The notes below the pieces were generated by a model, which did no database searches, was not told the DNA's origin, and saw only the letters and a program-made list of their open reading frames with translations. Shown here piece by piece: positions 1 to 13,681 of a stretch of DNA of 64,000 bases (its first letter is position 1; every line of letters begins with the position of its first letter). Where the stretch lies: NCBI GenBank assembly GCA_025618425.1, contig CM046841.1, positions 12,431,144-12,495,143 on the forward strand, read 5' to 3'. The translations under genes and the position numbers were made by a program. This stretch comes from Heliocidaris tuberculata (taxonomy: Eukaryota > Echinodermata > Echinoidea > Camarodonta > Echinometridae).

Positions 1-399
1 TGCAGTGTAACCAACCCATACACGCATTGTGCAAAACCAGTTTGTGTGTTTTCTAACACTGAGGGCATACAAGAGGCTACGAGTAGCTAAAGCAGTGACT
101 CACGAAAATGTCCCTGGGCCTGTTCTTCGCCAAAATATTTGTGAAAAAAAAAAAAATTAGGGCGTATTTAACGAGAATAACTAGTATGGGCTGAATCTTT
201 CCTTTTTATTGTGATGAAAAAAAGGTCTACATTTAGCTGATATAATAAACACTATTGGTCTTTTTTTACATCATTTTCACACAAGTAATTTACCATTCAG
301 ACCTACAAATTAGCTTGTATTGAGTGAGATAAAATAAGAATTCTAAAATGCCGGTCTACATCCTTTTATCTTGCACATGAATCAATACTCTTTTGACAT

Positions 400-1080
400 T
401 ATCATGTTTACTAAAGTTCTACAAAATGTAGCAGCATTAGAATCACCACAATTTTGTCCTCCATACTGACAAAGAAGAGAATGTTAATTCTTTATTTTAT
501 TGAGTATTTTATTATTATTTTTACCAAGTACTTTCAATTCAAGTGTGGTATTTCATGCTGATGAAGAAAAGAATATTACTTCTTTACAAATCATTTACTA
601 TATTTTCACACAAGTTACATTGTTACTGTCTTTACTTACATTCTACATAGAGAGCAGATATAGCCACACCACAATAATTGCCCTTCATGAGAACATTACT
701 TTACTATCATTTACCATATTTTTACACCAGTAATATTGTGTTTGTGATAACACGTAGCATTTGACAGTTCTTTACTTAAGTTCTACATAGGCATCAGCTC
801 TAGCCACATCATAGTTGTTGTCCGTCATGCTAATGCAGATGATCACTCTTTACTAACCATTTCCCATATTTTGACACAAGTTATATTGTTACTGCGGCAT
901 ATTCTTTACCATCCCTCTACTTAAGTTCTACATAGGTAGCAGCTGTAGCCACACCACAGTTGTTGTCCCTCATGCCCAATGAAAATAAATTTACTATAAT
1001 TTCTTTACTAATCATTTATCATATTTTTACACAAGTTATATTGTTAATGTGACATAGTCTTTACCATCCTTTTACTTAAG
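400..1080 (-). repeat. Tandem decayed copies of the 3' end of gene A exon 10
   Basis: Units of about 140-155 bp repeat at ~641, ~781, ~926 and the real exon end at 1081, with a further decayed copy near 417. Each unit holds the last ~18-20 codons plus 3' flank. On the minus strand the copies still read ...YVELK or ...YVECK followed by a stop, for example [16 protein letters not shown] at ~926-970. No convincing splice acceptor precedes them, so they are probably untranslated 3'UTR or flank. Confidence 0.85.
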
Positions 1081-1262
1081 TTCTACATAGGTAGCAGCTG
1101 TGGCCACACCGCAGTTATTGTCCTTCGTGCTGATGGAGACATAGCCATTGTTGCCCCAATGGGAGGACCACGAGTTCTTGATCAGCCAGTAGTCCTGGCC
1201 GCTCTTGTCCGTCCCGTAGCCGACGGCCAGCACGGCATGGTCCAGATCATCCGTTTTATTTC
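1072..1262 (-). CDS. Gene A exon 10 (catalytic His and Asn, stop)
   Basis: Encodes residues 480-542 and the stop. It contains [10 protein letters not shown] (H488) and [17 protein letters not shown] (N509) and ends [13 protein letters not shown]. The acceptor TTTTTTACAG follows a polypyrimidine run. It is separated from exon 9 by the 7.5-kb intron that carries the DIRS element. Confidence 0.95.
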
Positions 1263-4200
1263 CTGTAAAAAAGAAAACAGAACATGCGATCAGCATAGGC
1301 ATGTAGCTGTTTCACCAAAGCACAACTCTGTCACATATTTTTCAAACAGATATCACAAATACATAGAAAGGGGTGCAGGAAATCCTTGCACCGAGCATTA
1401 AAGATAAAATTGAGTTCTGGTCATGTGATTACATTGTGAAAGAAACCTTTTTAACACAATGCGGAAGGGCTGATCATGTCTACATAAGAATTGACGCAGA
1501 CGGTGAGGTTTTGGAATCATCAAAATGATAAGAAATTGACCCTATCTCGCTGAAGAGCACATGCAGTTCACACAGAAATGGGTATACAGGCCTGTACACA
1601 CATGTGGCATGACTGTTCAGCCCGAACACTTGAGCTATTTCTAGTTACATTTCGAATATGAGGAACTTAGAAGAGCAATCCTTTTCAGGGGAATTTTCTA
1701 CTATGATGTTCTTGCAAACCGGCAAAAGAGAAATGAGAAAGCTCAAAAATATTTCACCTTTGTTACCTTTCCCAGAACTCATCCTTCTGTTTAAGGCTTG
1801 ACCCCAAGTCCTATTCACAAATCATTTATCAAAGTAGACCAATCACCTAAAGATCTTTTGCTCTACTATGTTTGGGGTTCCATGCCAGTATCCTCCATTC
1901 AAAATATTCGCTACAAATATTACTTCAGTGTACTACAGATTAGGATGTTCAGTAGTGAACACCATATCTACGAAGTAGCCATACTTACCTATACCCTAAT
2001 TGCTATTCGATTGCCCTGCTCGAATACACCGGCAAAAAACCTTCTCTAGAGAGAAGGGTCTGCAAAAGCAGACTACCGCCCGCGCGATACAGCGGGCAAC
2101 CCCGCTGCCCACTATAAAACCCCTCTTTGCGCGGGCTACTTCCTCTTTCTGACGGCGAGCAAGCCCGGATTAAGGGGAGGCGGGAGGGTCGTATAGGTAA
2201 GTATGGCTACTTCGTAGATATGGTGTTCACTACTGAACATCCTAATCTACGTCAGATACGCCATACTTACCTATACCCTAATTGCTAGATTACCACGGAC
2301 AAAAGAGCATAGGGAGGCGGGTAACATAAAAAGAGATCAAACCACACCTAATGTATACAACCTCCCTCAGGGAATACCTGAGCTCCCGAAAATGAAATTG
2401 TCAAGCGAACAATTTTAAACATGCACCAAGTTTTGTGATCCACTCAGTGCCTACCTGGTCTTAGTGCTGCGAACAGGATAAGGTTGCCCTCGCAAAACTA
2501 GTGTCCTGTCCAAGAACATCGGAAAGGTAACATGATATAAATGTGTTAGAATTGGACCAGTAAGCTGCTTTTAGGATATCTTCTATTGGTACCCCCCTAA
2601 AAAGTGCCCAAGAAGCTGCTACGCCTCTTGTGTCATGGGCTCTGACCCCTTGTTGTAAGATCGCAGAATTACCAGCAGATTGAATTGCCTGAACGATCCA
2701 ATGAGATATTGAGTCAGGAGAGACAGCCTTGTGAGGAGGATTGAAACTGACAAAGAGCTGTTCTGAAGAGCGAATTCCCTTAGTTCTATCGAGGTACCAT
2801 TTTAAAGCCCTCACAGGACACCAGAGTTTATCCTCCATTATGGTTGACAAGGAACTAATGGATGGAAGAACAATCTCCATGGGTTGAGAGGATTCTCTTT
2901 GGTTCTTAGCTAAGAATCTACCATGAGGGATTAGCCTAACTCTGTTTTTCTCCCAACGAATATGCCCCGCGGCTGTGGTCAGTGCATGAACAGAACTACG
3001 CCTCTGACCTGAGGCTGCAGAGAGAAGAAACACAGTTTTTATGGTAAGATCTCTCAGTGACGATTCGTGCATTGGCTCAAAAGGAGCAGTACTTAGAGCT
3101 CGAAGGACCTGGGGAAGACTCCAGGCTGGGGAAAGAAGTCCCCTACTCAGCCTATTGAGGAAAAAGGACTTCATTAGTCTTGAAAGAAAAACAGAAGAGG
3201 AAACAGATTCGCCGTTGTCAAACCCTTCATGTAAAACTGAAATGGCGGACCTGTAACCCCGAATTGTATTAATTGCTAGATTCTTGTCATATAAGGAGAT
3301 AAGGAAATCAGCAATCTCACCTATAGAGGCCTTGTATGGATCAGTCTCAGCCTCCCCGCACCATCTAACGTAGTGAGCGAGTCTTGAGTTATAGGTGGAT
3401 CGTGTTGAGGTTCGCAGGCATTCCGTCGTGAGATTGGCAGCCCTTTCAGAAAGTCCTGCCTTAATTGTGGCTGCCCTGTAACTGGCCATAGTGTAATCCT
3501 CAGCTTGTGAGGGTTGGGGTAGTAATGTTTGGTTCCAGGTTGACTTAGAATGTCCTGCCTGTCTGGCAGAGTCACAGGATTGTCCCAGAGAAGGCTTACA
3601 AGAGTGGGAAACCAAGGACCTTTTGAAGTACTCTGGGGATAATGGAGAACGGAGGGAAGGCATACCCGAGCACATTCCTCCATGGAATTGAGAAGGCATC
3701 CGTTGCTATTGCCAGTGGATCCCTGTGTTTGGTGCAGTATGTTTGAATTTGCTTGTTGAGCGTTGATGCAAATAGGTCTATCTGGGGTTGACCGAATTGA
3801 TTGAATATTTGCCTGGCTACGTTTGGGTGGAGCATCCATTCTGATGGGAGATATTGTCCCCTGGATAGAAAGTCCGCCCTGATGTGGCTCGAATGCAGGA
3901 CTGCACCCCAGCCTTGCTTGGATGCATCTGTCAGAATTACTACAGATGGCTGAGGGTTCTGGAATGGTTTCCCCGATTGCAGAACGGAGGGGAGAAGCCA
4001 CCACTGAATTGCTTCCCCAGCTTCTGGTGTCAGTGGGATCTGTATCTTCTTCGCCTTCATGGGGTAGCGGTAGAATCTGAGTAGGTGTAACTGAAGTACC
4101 CTCATCCTCAGCCTGCAGTGAGGGACTGTGTCCACTAGGCTTGCAAGGAGGCCCAGGAAGATCTGCCAAGCTTTTGCTGTTGAATATTGGTTGGTTAGGA

Positions 4201-7200
4201 GCTGTTCTGCCACTTCCCGTATCCTGTGGATACGATGGGGAAGTGGGGCTGCCACCTGACGTGTAATGTCTATAGATGCCCCAAGGAAATCCGGAGTCTG
4301 AGTGGGGGTCAACTTTGACTTTTCCCAGTTGATGAGAAAGCCTAGGCTTGTTACAAGGGAGATTGTGAGAGCCAGGTGTCTGCGGAGAGTCTCCCGTGAG
4401 GGGGCGAGGATCAGCCAGTCGTCCAGATAACAGAAAACCTTTTACGCCCCTTCTTCTCAGCTCTGCTGCGACTACCCTTATCAACCTTGTAAAGATACGT
4501 GGGGCAGTGCGGAGTCCAAAAGGGAGAGCTTGATACTGATAAGTCTTCGCCCCCACGGCAAGGCCAAGAAGATGCCGTGTTGACCTTGCTATGGGGACGT
4601 GAAGATATGCATCTGTTAAGTCTATGGAGGCTGCCCATTCGTTGGGCCGAATTAGAGGTAGGATTCTGGAAAGACATTCCATCTTGAAGGGTTTGTTTTC
4701 GATAAAGTTGTTTAGTTTCTTTAGGTTTAAGATCATTCTGAATTTCCCAGACCGCTTTACAGTAAGGAAGATATTTGAAAGGACGAGATTGCGATTGGCG
4801 TGTACCTGGCGAATGCTTGTTTTAGTTCCAGTTCTTTGATTTCTCTGAACACGGCTTTCCTTGTTTCTAATGACAGAGGGGGAATTGTGATGCTTCTCAG
4901 TTGATTGTACGAGGTGCTGCTTGCTGGCATGAACGGGAGCGTGAATGATGAGGGGAGGTGTGCGAAGACAGTTTGAATACCGTCTTGTCTGCGGTGGACG
5001 AGGCAGAGATAGAAGACTCTAGCTGCCTGGTCCACTGAGGCTAGGTTGCCATCCATTACCTTGAATTTGCGTGATCTTAGGGGATTCTGCCAGTAGGAGG
5101 ATCGTTTGGCTTTAGCATCCCCCACCCTTCGGGCGGCCTCAGGGACTACAGGACTTTTAAAGTATTTCTTAAAATCCTTATCATCAAAGTGAAAGTTTCT
5201 ACCCACCTCTTTACTCGTTGGCCTTATGTAGGTACCTTTGCCATTGAGATATTGGATGCAAGATGAGAAGGGCTTGTCCAACTTCACTGCACATGTTTTC
5301 TTGGGGGGTCTACCAAGTTCAGAGTCTATGCAGAAAATTGGCTTGGAGCACTCATGGGCCCTTGCCTGTGTGGGACTGTGTCCAACATTCACTGTTGCAG
5401 CAGTCAAAAACAGACAACAAAATTGCTCTAAGCAAGATTTAATTTTCTTAAATTTGCTAGATTACCTGATTCATGGACTCTTCCACTCTTACTGTGCCAC
5501 AAATTAGGGGATTCAGAATTGAAAGTGAAATTTTAAATGATTATTTTCCTCTCCTGTATGAATGATCTAGCCTGGAAAAGGGCTTGCTGATACACGCAAT
5601 AGCTATTGAAGCCTATTCACCCATAAAAGAGCTAGTCTGAGTACAAGGTTATCTTCAGGTAAGCTTGTACATGTATGATGGGGGGCCCCTTGTCTGCGCA
5701 CCTAACATTTCACTTGAAATTGACAAGCTTTTCCTTTGGTATTCCTCTAATGACTGACCTCATTTTAATCCTCATATCCTAGAGAGTAAAAGTGCCGAAA
5801 ATCTGATTAAAATTCGAATAAGAACAATTTCATTTTCACAAGAATAGGCGACGCTGTCATTTTGACACTAAAAAAGGGAAGGTTCCCTTGTCTGCGCACT
5901 CATTCACTTATCACGCAGTTCGGGATATTTTGCATGAAAGGTGGCATTTTCAAGGCATGCGAGTAAAAATGCATAAAATAGACGTTCTTCACCAGTTTTT
6001 CCTCATTTTTTTCGCTGATACATATCACTAAAATTGATATGAAGATGATTGTGTTCATTGCGTCTTTTGTGATGTTAGAATCGCGCAGTTACACGTATGC
6101 GCAGACATGGGCACTGCGCAGGCATGGGGCACCAAACCATACTATTGGAGTCAAGATCAGTTTGATTACTATCGGCCTTAAGTTGAGGGCAGTATTTCGT
6201 AATTAGTTCGGCCGGTGGCATGGACAGTCTGGCTTTGTCACTTGTCTCCCTGTCGTGGAATCTGCCGCTGGATTCGGGGAGGGAAGAGAGGTCCACACTC
6301 CTTACACTACCCTCCCGTTCAGAATATCCGAGATTGACAGTCACTCTTTCAGAGTCTGAACTTGTAGATAACTTTGACAGCATCGAGTTTTTCCATTTCC
6401 TTTTCCTCGAGGCGATTGGACGATGATATCCATACTCAGAGTCAGATTCCTCTTGAACGAGGATGGAGGGCGCATCATGACCCCCAAGCGATCGCTGGGG
6501 GCTCGGGCTACGCCCCCGAGTGTGAATTACTGTTGGCTTCCGAGTCCTTGGCCGAGAGGGACTGGCCGGTTCTTCCGGGCTCCCGAGCGGGTCGCCGACC
6601 GTCCGAACGCCGGGTTCGTCGGGCTGGGTAGAGGTATGTGCCGCTGGAGTCGGAGCAGCATAATTTCCAGCGGTAGGTTGGTTTTTAAAAGCATTTTTGC
6701 ATTGTTTGTGCTGCCTGAAACATCTGAATAAACCATGACGCCGTAGATATGGGATCGTGATTTTGTAAATCCTGCGATGCAACGGCAATCGGGGGAGCAC
6801 GCCCCGAAGACGAATCAGATTTAGCTGTCATTCTGTCGTCCATGTTTACGGTTGTGGAAAATTCCCGACTCTCGTAGTTAGCCTCGTTACAAGGCGTTCG
6901 AGGTTTATTACCACTTTTAGTGTTAGCCGAGCAGTTCTTCTTCTTTTTTCCCACTGTTTTTACCTTTTTTAGGGGCTGGTGGAGGGGGAAACAGAGTTTC
7001 TATCCCATCTACGGTACAGACTCTGGCTATAAATTGGGAGTTACCGTCGTACCGGCAGGGAGGGGGTGGAGGGGGCTATCGTGTCCCACATATTCCCTTT
7101 CCGACAGGACCTTCTCCTGAGGGTTCTTCGATTTATCCTTCACAGGGATTTTTATACCTCCGTGATTTTTGTCTTTATCATTTTCAGGGGTTTGGGGACC

Positions 7201-10200
7201 TCCCTGATTCCTTTCTTTGTCATGAACAGGGATTTTAAGACCTCCGTTTATATTTCTTTGTTTCTCGTGAATGGGGATTTTGAGACCTCCGCTAATATTT
7301 TGTTTCTCAACGGGGATTTTATGACCTCCGTTTTTTCTTTCATCATCGACGGGGATTTTAAGACCTCCGTCATTTCTCTCGTGCTCAACGGGGATTTTGA
7401 GACCTCCGCTTTTACTGAGCTTGTGCTTGACGATGGGTTCATCAACTCCGTCCCTCGATTCGTCCTTTGATTATCGTTTTTGTGATTCCTCATTCTGAGA
7501 ACGCGGCATGATGAATTATTCCTGAACCATCCGCTGATCACAAAAATGTTAGAAATATACAGTAGGTAGCAATCCGTCGTCGAAGGATTGGAAAATCATC
7601 GGTGTACACGTGTACAAAGTTAAGAGCAGAAGCGCCTTGAACCTTTACGGTTTGAGCGCCGGCAAAAGAAAGAGGAAGTAGCCCGCGCAAAGAGGGGTTT
7701 TATAGTGGGCAGCGGGGTTGCCCGCTGTATCGCGCGGGCGGTAGTCTGCTTTTGCAGACCCTTCTCTCTAGAGAAGGTTTTTTGCCGGTGTATTCGAGCA
7801 GGGCAATCGAATAGCAATTAGGGTATAGGTAAGTATGGCGTATCTGACGTAGATATTTGAAATGTTTAATACCAAAATGGCACTCTATACAGTGTGTTTC
7901 TTTAAAAAATGAAGCCCAACTTTTCCCATCAATTACTTGTAAAATTATCATGTCCTGATTAACTCTTATTATTCATATCAAAGTGCAGGTCATCCTATTT
8001 CATATGATACCAAATATGTAATGATACTGTCAAGCTTGAATGAATTTTGAAAGCTTTAAGTAATGCAAAGTGTAATTCCATTAAGTATAATACAAAGAAA
8101 CAAAACAAGTGATTTATAAAGACACAGAGCAATAAAAAAAAAAAAAAAAAAAAAGAGGATATTTTATGTTTCCTTATTCATCTTTCAACAAGTATGCAAC
8201 TTTGAATGAGATATGAGTCAAATATTAGCCCTAATGTCCTTCCAACTGACCGCCATGTCTGTTCAAGCAAGTGTGATCGAGTCAAGACAAAAAGGAAATG
8301 AAAGTAGAGTGAGGTTAGATCCCATTCTCTCTCGTGCGCAAATAAATTTTTACATTGCTGGTTTAAAATTGTTTTAGTTCAATGATCCCAGCCTCTATCA
8401 TCACAAATGGGGTAGGATATGAAAGGGGGATAAAATTCCCTAATTATGCATTACTAGAAATCAAGTTATGTTTCTGTGACGAGATGCTGCTGGAAAAGGA
8501 TGGGTTTCCTTTTTTAAGAAACACACTGTATATAAATAATGGAAAACACAACTAGTGAGAAAACACACTCCCTAGCAAATGAACACTGTGCAAACTTATG
8601 TGCGGGCCTAGATCTATAACACAATTTTTTTCCCTTCATGTTCTTTAATCAATAACCATTTGAATGTCTAAATGGAGACAATTTCATGAATTCTCAAAAT
8701 ACAATTTCTTGTTTCTTCTTTTTTCTGTGACAGGTCTGGTTTAAACATTGATGAAAGTTTTCGATTTACATACCACACTTGGTATCATAATATGTCCCAT
8801 AGGAGTAGAAGCTGAACGAGGGAACAGCAGCATCGATACCAACGGCAATAGGTCCTTTTGTCACCAAAGCTTTTTTGAGAGCTGTCTGGTTGCCAGAGGA
8901 AATGTTGAAGTACGTCTTGATCTTAGCTTCAGCCATGGACGTGTTGTAATGGCACATCCCATTCTGGAAAGAGGGATGCAAAATTACAAGAAGCAAGGGA
9001 ATAGAGATTTCATGGAAACAAAGTGAATTCAGTAGATCAATTTCCTTATCAAACAATGGAGCACACATATCTGCCAAAGTGGGATATACAATAGATATAA
9101 TAGGTCAGGTTCAGTAAAGCAAACAATCTGGTTTGTTCAGCTGGAGCCCCTAGCAATGGCACAAATTATGAGTTTAATAGTGGGCATTCAAACCTTGATG
9201 GCAGGTGAAAGTAGAAGACAATTGAAATGTAGATCAGATAAACACAACTCATGTGTTTAATTTTAGATACGATATGGTTTGTCAAACCCGTGCAGAAATT
9301 GAAAAGGAAAAATGAAAGTCATAAGAACATTTGCAGTGCCACCAAGTTTACCGTGACGTATAAATATTACAGATACAATTCGACAAGATAAACTTTTAAT
9401 TAGGGCCCATTCATCAATCATTTTTCTTGATAAAACTGCCTTCCACTATATCAAACTCCTCAATTCACAACCCTGTTTTGAACATCAAGAAGAAAGACAC
9501 ACTTTCCTTCAAAACAAACTCTTGATACAATATCAAAATTGTGGTAGTTCAAACCACCTACGGCACTAGAAGGGTTAAAGAAATCCTGATGATTTATACC
9601 TGTCCAAGATATGGTCCGTAGGTCTCTTCCAGCGGTATGCCTCCATTTTTCTTGAGCCATTCGTACACTCTCCATTCCTCGCCCCCATCGCATCCATTGT
9701 TCCCCTCTGCCCAGGTGCAATCCATCAGCATCTGCTGTGAGAGGCGCACTCGCTTTTTATGCTAACAGAGAAAAGACATGAGAACATTTGTTAAGCATCG
9801 GTTCATGCAAGACTCTAAAAAAAAATGAATATGGATTCATATAGCAGTTCATGTCTAAAAGCACTTTACATATTATTACCCAAGTCATCGCATGCATTCA
9901 CACACACAATGTGTGCACCATCTCCACTCCTTGATGAGTATTCCAACCATGTCGTCACCATGAGGGCGTATGGAAAATGCATTCATGGCTTTCACCACCA
10001 TCTAACCAGGTACCCGTTTCTCGGGCAAATGTTGATTCACGTGCTGCCAATTTAAGGAAATGCATTTATGTGCAGTGCCACGGCACAAACCACGACCACT
10101 GCAGCTCCAGTCCAATTGTTCACACCACTCGACCACTGCACCTTGTCTGTTGTGGGAACATATAAATACCATCCCTGCTTAATCCATTAACCTCCTCATC

Positions 10201-13200
10201 ATTAATAGTCAGCTACTGTCGGTGTTCCGACTGTTTCTCGGGCGACACTTGCTGCTCGCATTATTTCCTCAAAGTCATAAAGTTACGTGTAGGGTTAGGG
10301 TCGTTTAAACTAAATTTTACATTAGGTTAAGGGTTAGAGTCACGTGTGGAACCTTGTTATAAAGAATACTGTTACAACAAACTCTCGTTATAACAAGATA
10401 ATTTAAATGGTCCCGCTTCTTTGGATTCTCTTGTTTTTTTGCCCATATATATATATACCAAGGTTTTGATATAACAAGGTAATTTTCGTGGTCCCAAGGA
10501 GTTTGTTATAACGAGGTTCCACTGTTTTCTAATGTTTGGTCTAGGGTTGAAGTCAAGAATTTGGACAGTGATTGTTGTAGGGCCAGGTGTCGTACAACCC
10601 TCCTATTACGGTTACATTTCGTTTTTCTGACGGTTCACAATTCCGAAGGTTCATTTTTCTGAAGGTTCATATTTCTGAAGCTTAGTTACTCTGACGGCTC
10701 GTAATTCCGAAAATGAAATAGGGTCCATACATGTAATTCCGAAGATGAAAAAGGGTTCATATTTCTGAAGGTTTGTAATTCCGCAAAGTTGCATTATTGC
10801 ATTTTTGGAATTAAGGACCCAATTTCATTTTCGGAATTACGAACCTTCGGAGTAATGCTTCAAATGTTCGGAATTATGAACCCTATTTCATTTTCGGAAT
10901 TATGAACTCCCTGCGATGGAATATTTGTATTTCGGAATTACAAACCTTCGGAATTATGAACTCCCTGCGATGGAAAATTTGTATTTTGGAATTACAAACC
11001 TTCAGAATTATAAATCTTGAGAAAAATGAGTGCCCCCCCCCCCCCATTACAACCCACCCACCTTCATGAAGACGGCGCCTTCAATGGTTTCAGCCGATCC
11101 AAAACTCCAGCAGGATCCACAGATGGCCTGATCTTTGACTGGGCTCACAGCACCTAGGATAGCATTGCAAACACATTGTACTTACAAATCAGTAATGACC
11201 TTTCACAATGTTCCAAAACTATTAAAGGGAAAGTCCACCCTGCTATTAACCAGATTTGAATAAATGGAGAAATATGAGAGAAACAGCTAGATTTGTGAAA
11301 GTGTGAGCAAAATCCGATAAGAAATAAGAAAGTTAAGAATTTTTAAATTTATAGACAATCAACACAAATTGGCAACTCTGTGACGTATCTTGCATGCTCC
11401 TCTGCCATTTGCGCCGTACAGAAAATTTAATCGATTTTTAATTTTCTCATTTATTGATAAAGGAATAGATTTGTTTCATACAGGTCCTGTGTAAAAAACA
11501 TATTTGCAATGATTATATCTAGAGTGCATGTTTGATTAAATTACTCTCTTTAGAGAAAATGCAAATTTATGATTTTTAAAGTACAGTGCCAATGGGAGAG
11601 AAGCTTGCAAGATATGTCACAGAATTGAAAAATCTCTGATTGATTACAACTTCAAGAATTAATAACTTTGAAATTCTTATTTCTTACTGAATTTTGCTCA
11701 AACTTTCATAGATATGTTTCTTTAATTTTTCTGCTTCTTTTAAAATCAACTTGATATGAGGGTGGACTTCCCCTTTAAGAACCAGGAGAACCCAGGGGGC
11801 CAAAACCCCCTTCCCCTTGGAAAACAAAAACAAGCCTTTTAAAGGGTACCGCACCTTCTCAGGGTTCTTTTTTTCTTTACTCCCTCCCTATTCCAATCCC
11901 CTCGAATTACACGTGGTCTGACGTACGCTCCAGCAACAATTGCTGCAGGCTTTAATTCATATACAGTCAGGGTTAGGGTCTCAATTGGGTTTGACGGTAG
12001 GTTTAGGGTTAGTGTTACAATCAGGGTTAAGGTTAGGTCTAGTGTTTGATCCAGCGGTGAAGTTTTAGTGTACAATATTATCACAAGACAATGTGTTGTA
12101 GAACCAACTGAGAAGCAGGATACCTGTGCAGAAAAAGATGAACACAAACCTCCTTGCAAAAATTACTCACCTAGCTCATTCCAGTCGTAGTGGTCTGGCA
12201 GGGCACTGTCGCTGACGTCAGAACCATCGTAGAGGAGTCCATTGTTGGGTCTGGTGGGGCGCAGACGACCTCTCATCCTTTTCAACTCACCATGTGAGTG
12301 GTCGGCCATGTGATTGATGTCCAGGACGTAGCCCAGATTAGCTCGGTTGACTGAATGGATCATCCTGATTAGGAAATTAGAATTTCAGATATTTTGTAAT
12401 ACAGTATAACCTAAATGTAGACAGGTGGAAGGTGGCCTTTGCATACAAAACTTTTTTTTTTTTTAAAAGCCAAAATCTTCTACAGTGTATGCTGCTTTAC
12501 AGTATAAAGTATCAAATGAGAAAAATGTAATCAAATCATGAATTGTCAATAGCAGGTTAGAGGTCAAAATTATGCTTGTTACGATCTTCCTCCCTCGCAT
12601 TATACAGACAGGCAGGAGTGATTCACAAAGCCAACTAAGGCTAAGCCCAGTCTTATAGGGGAAGTCCACCCTGGTATTAAGTTGATTTGAATAAAAGAAG
12701 AAAAATGAAAGAAACAGATCAGTGAAAGTTTGAGCAAAATCCGAAAAGTAAGAAAGTTATGAATTTTTGAATTTGTAATCAATCGAACACAAACTGGCAA
12801 ACTCTGTGACGTTTGTGACGCTTAGTACAGAAAATCTCATAAATCTCATATGCCTACGGGACACCTGCAGATGCCCAGCCGATCACCGGCTGGACGCCGG
12901 GCGATTTCTTAAAAAATCGGCCGGTGGCCAGTGGAAGATCGTCCGGGAATCGGTGGGTCATCATTTGGTCACGGCTCGGACCCCCCGATTTCGCCGAGTT
13001 TTGACCTAAAATCGACCGGCGACCGACGGGAAATCAACAGGCCATCGCTGGGGCTTTACATCCCGCTCGATTTCTAAAAAAATCATTGGGCGATGCCTAA
13101 ATTCCAGCAGCGCCCGAGCAGGCTACAAATCTGTCGGTCGCCGCCCTGATTTGTGACCACAGCTTTATTAATCAACATAAACCTGTGAGGTGGGACCTAC

Positions 13201-13646
13201 AAAGCTGCAACATTTATTTCCAATACCTTTTCCATGTGAAAGTAAAGAGACCGGTTTGGGATCCCATTCTAGTTATACCATTGGTCATTGTTCTTGTTAC
13301 ATGTATGTGTGAGCGAGTTGAGAGACAACAGCTAATGTCAAGCAATGTCTTACCTCACATTCTTGGTGAAGTGTCCCTTGCGTTGTACATGCTCCATGTC
13401 CGTCTTGTACGTCTTGCCGTACTTCTGCTTGAACTCATCGAAAAGCTGATGGTAGCGGTCTCCCATCTCAGGGTTGACAACCTCTTTCATGGGGTTGGTC
13501 TTGATCTTATGCTCAACACCAGGACCAGGGAAACCTTGGCATGTCTTTTCTGTAAACAATGAGAATAATATTTAATAATTATAATACTACTAATAATACT
13601 AATACTAATACTAATACTAATACTACTAATAGTAATAATAATAATG

Positions 13647-13681
<35 letters not shown>

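Larger units (their letters stand above)
1940..7854 (-). mobile_element. DIRS-type tyrosine recombinase retroelement (5.9 kb) in the last intron of gene A
   Basis: Bounded by inverted, not direct, terminal repeats: 1978-2150 and 7667-7839, both 173 bp. An internal complementary region at 2191-2287 is complementary first to the extreme left end (1940-1993) and then to the extreme right end (~7810-7854), the arrangement used by DIRS elements to rebuild full ends through a circular intermediate. On the minus strand it carries gag-like frames, RT/RNase H and a tyrosine recombinase. No target-site duplication is seen, as expected for recombinase-mediated insertion. The gag and RT frames are broken, so this copy is probably not autonomous, but the repeats and recombinase look intact. 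Confidence 0.93.

Noticed and set aside
7066..7470. Plus-strand open frame with repeated GDF-TS peptides
   Set aside because: It is the reverse strand of the GGLKIPV repeat; the minus frame agrees with the orientation of the DIRS element.
10600..11030. CRISPR-like array
   Set aside because: Spacing and orientation of the TTCCGAA/GAACC motifs are irregular, there are no uniform spacers, and the setting is an animal intron.
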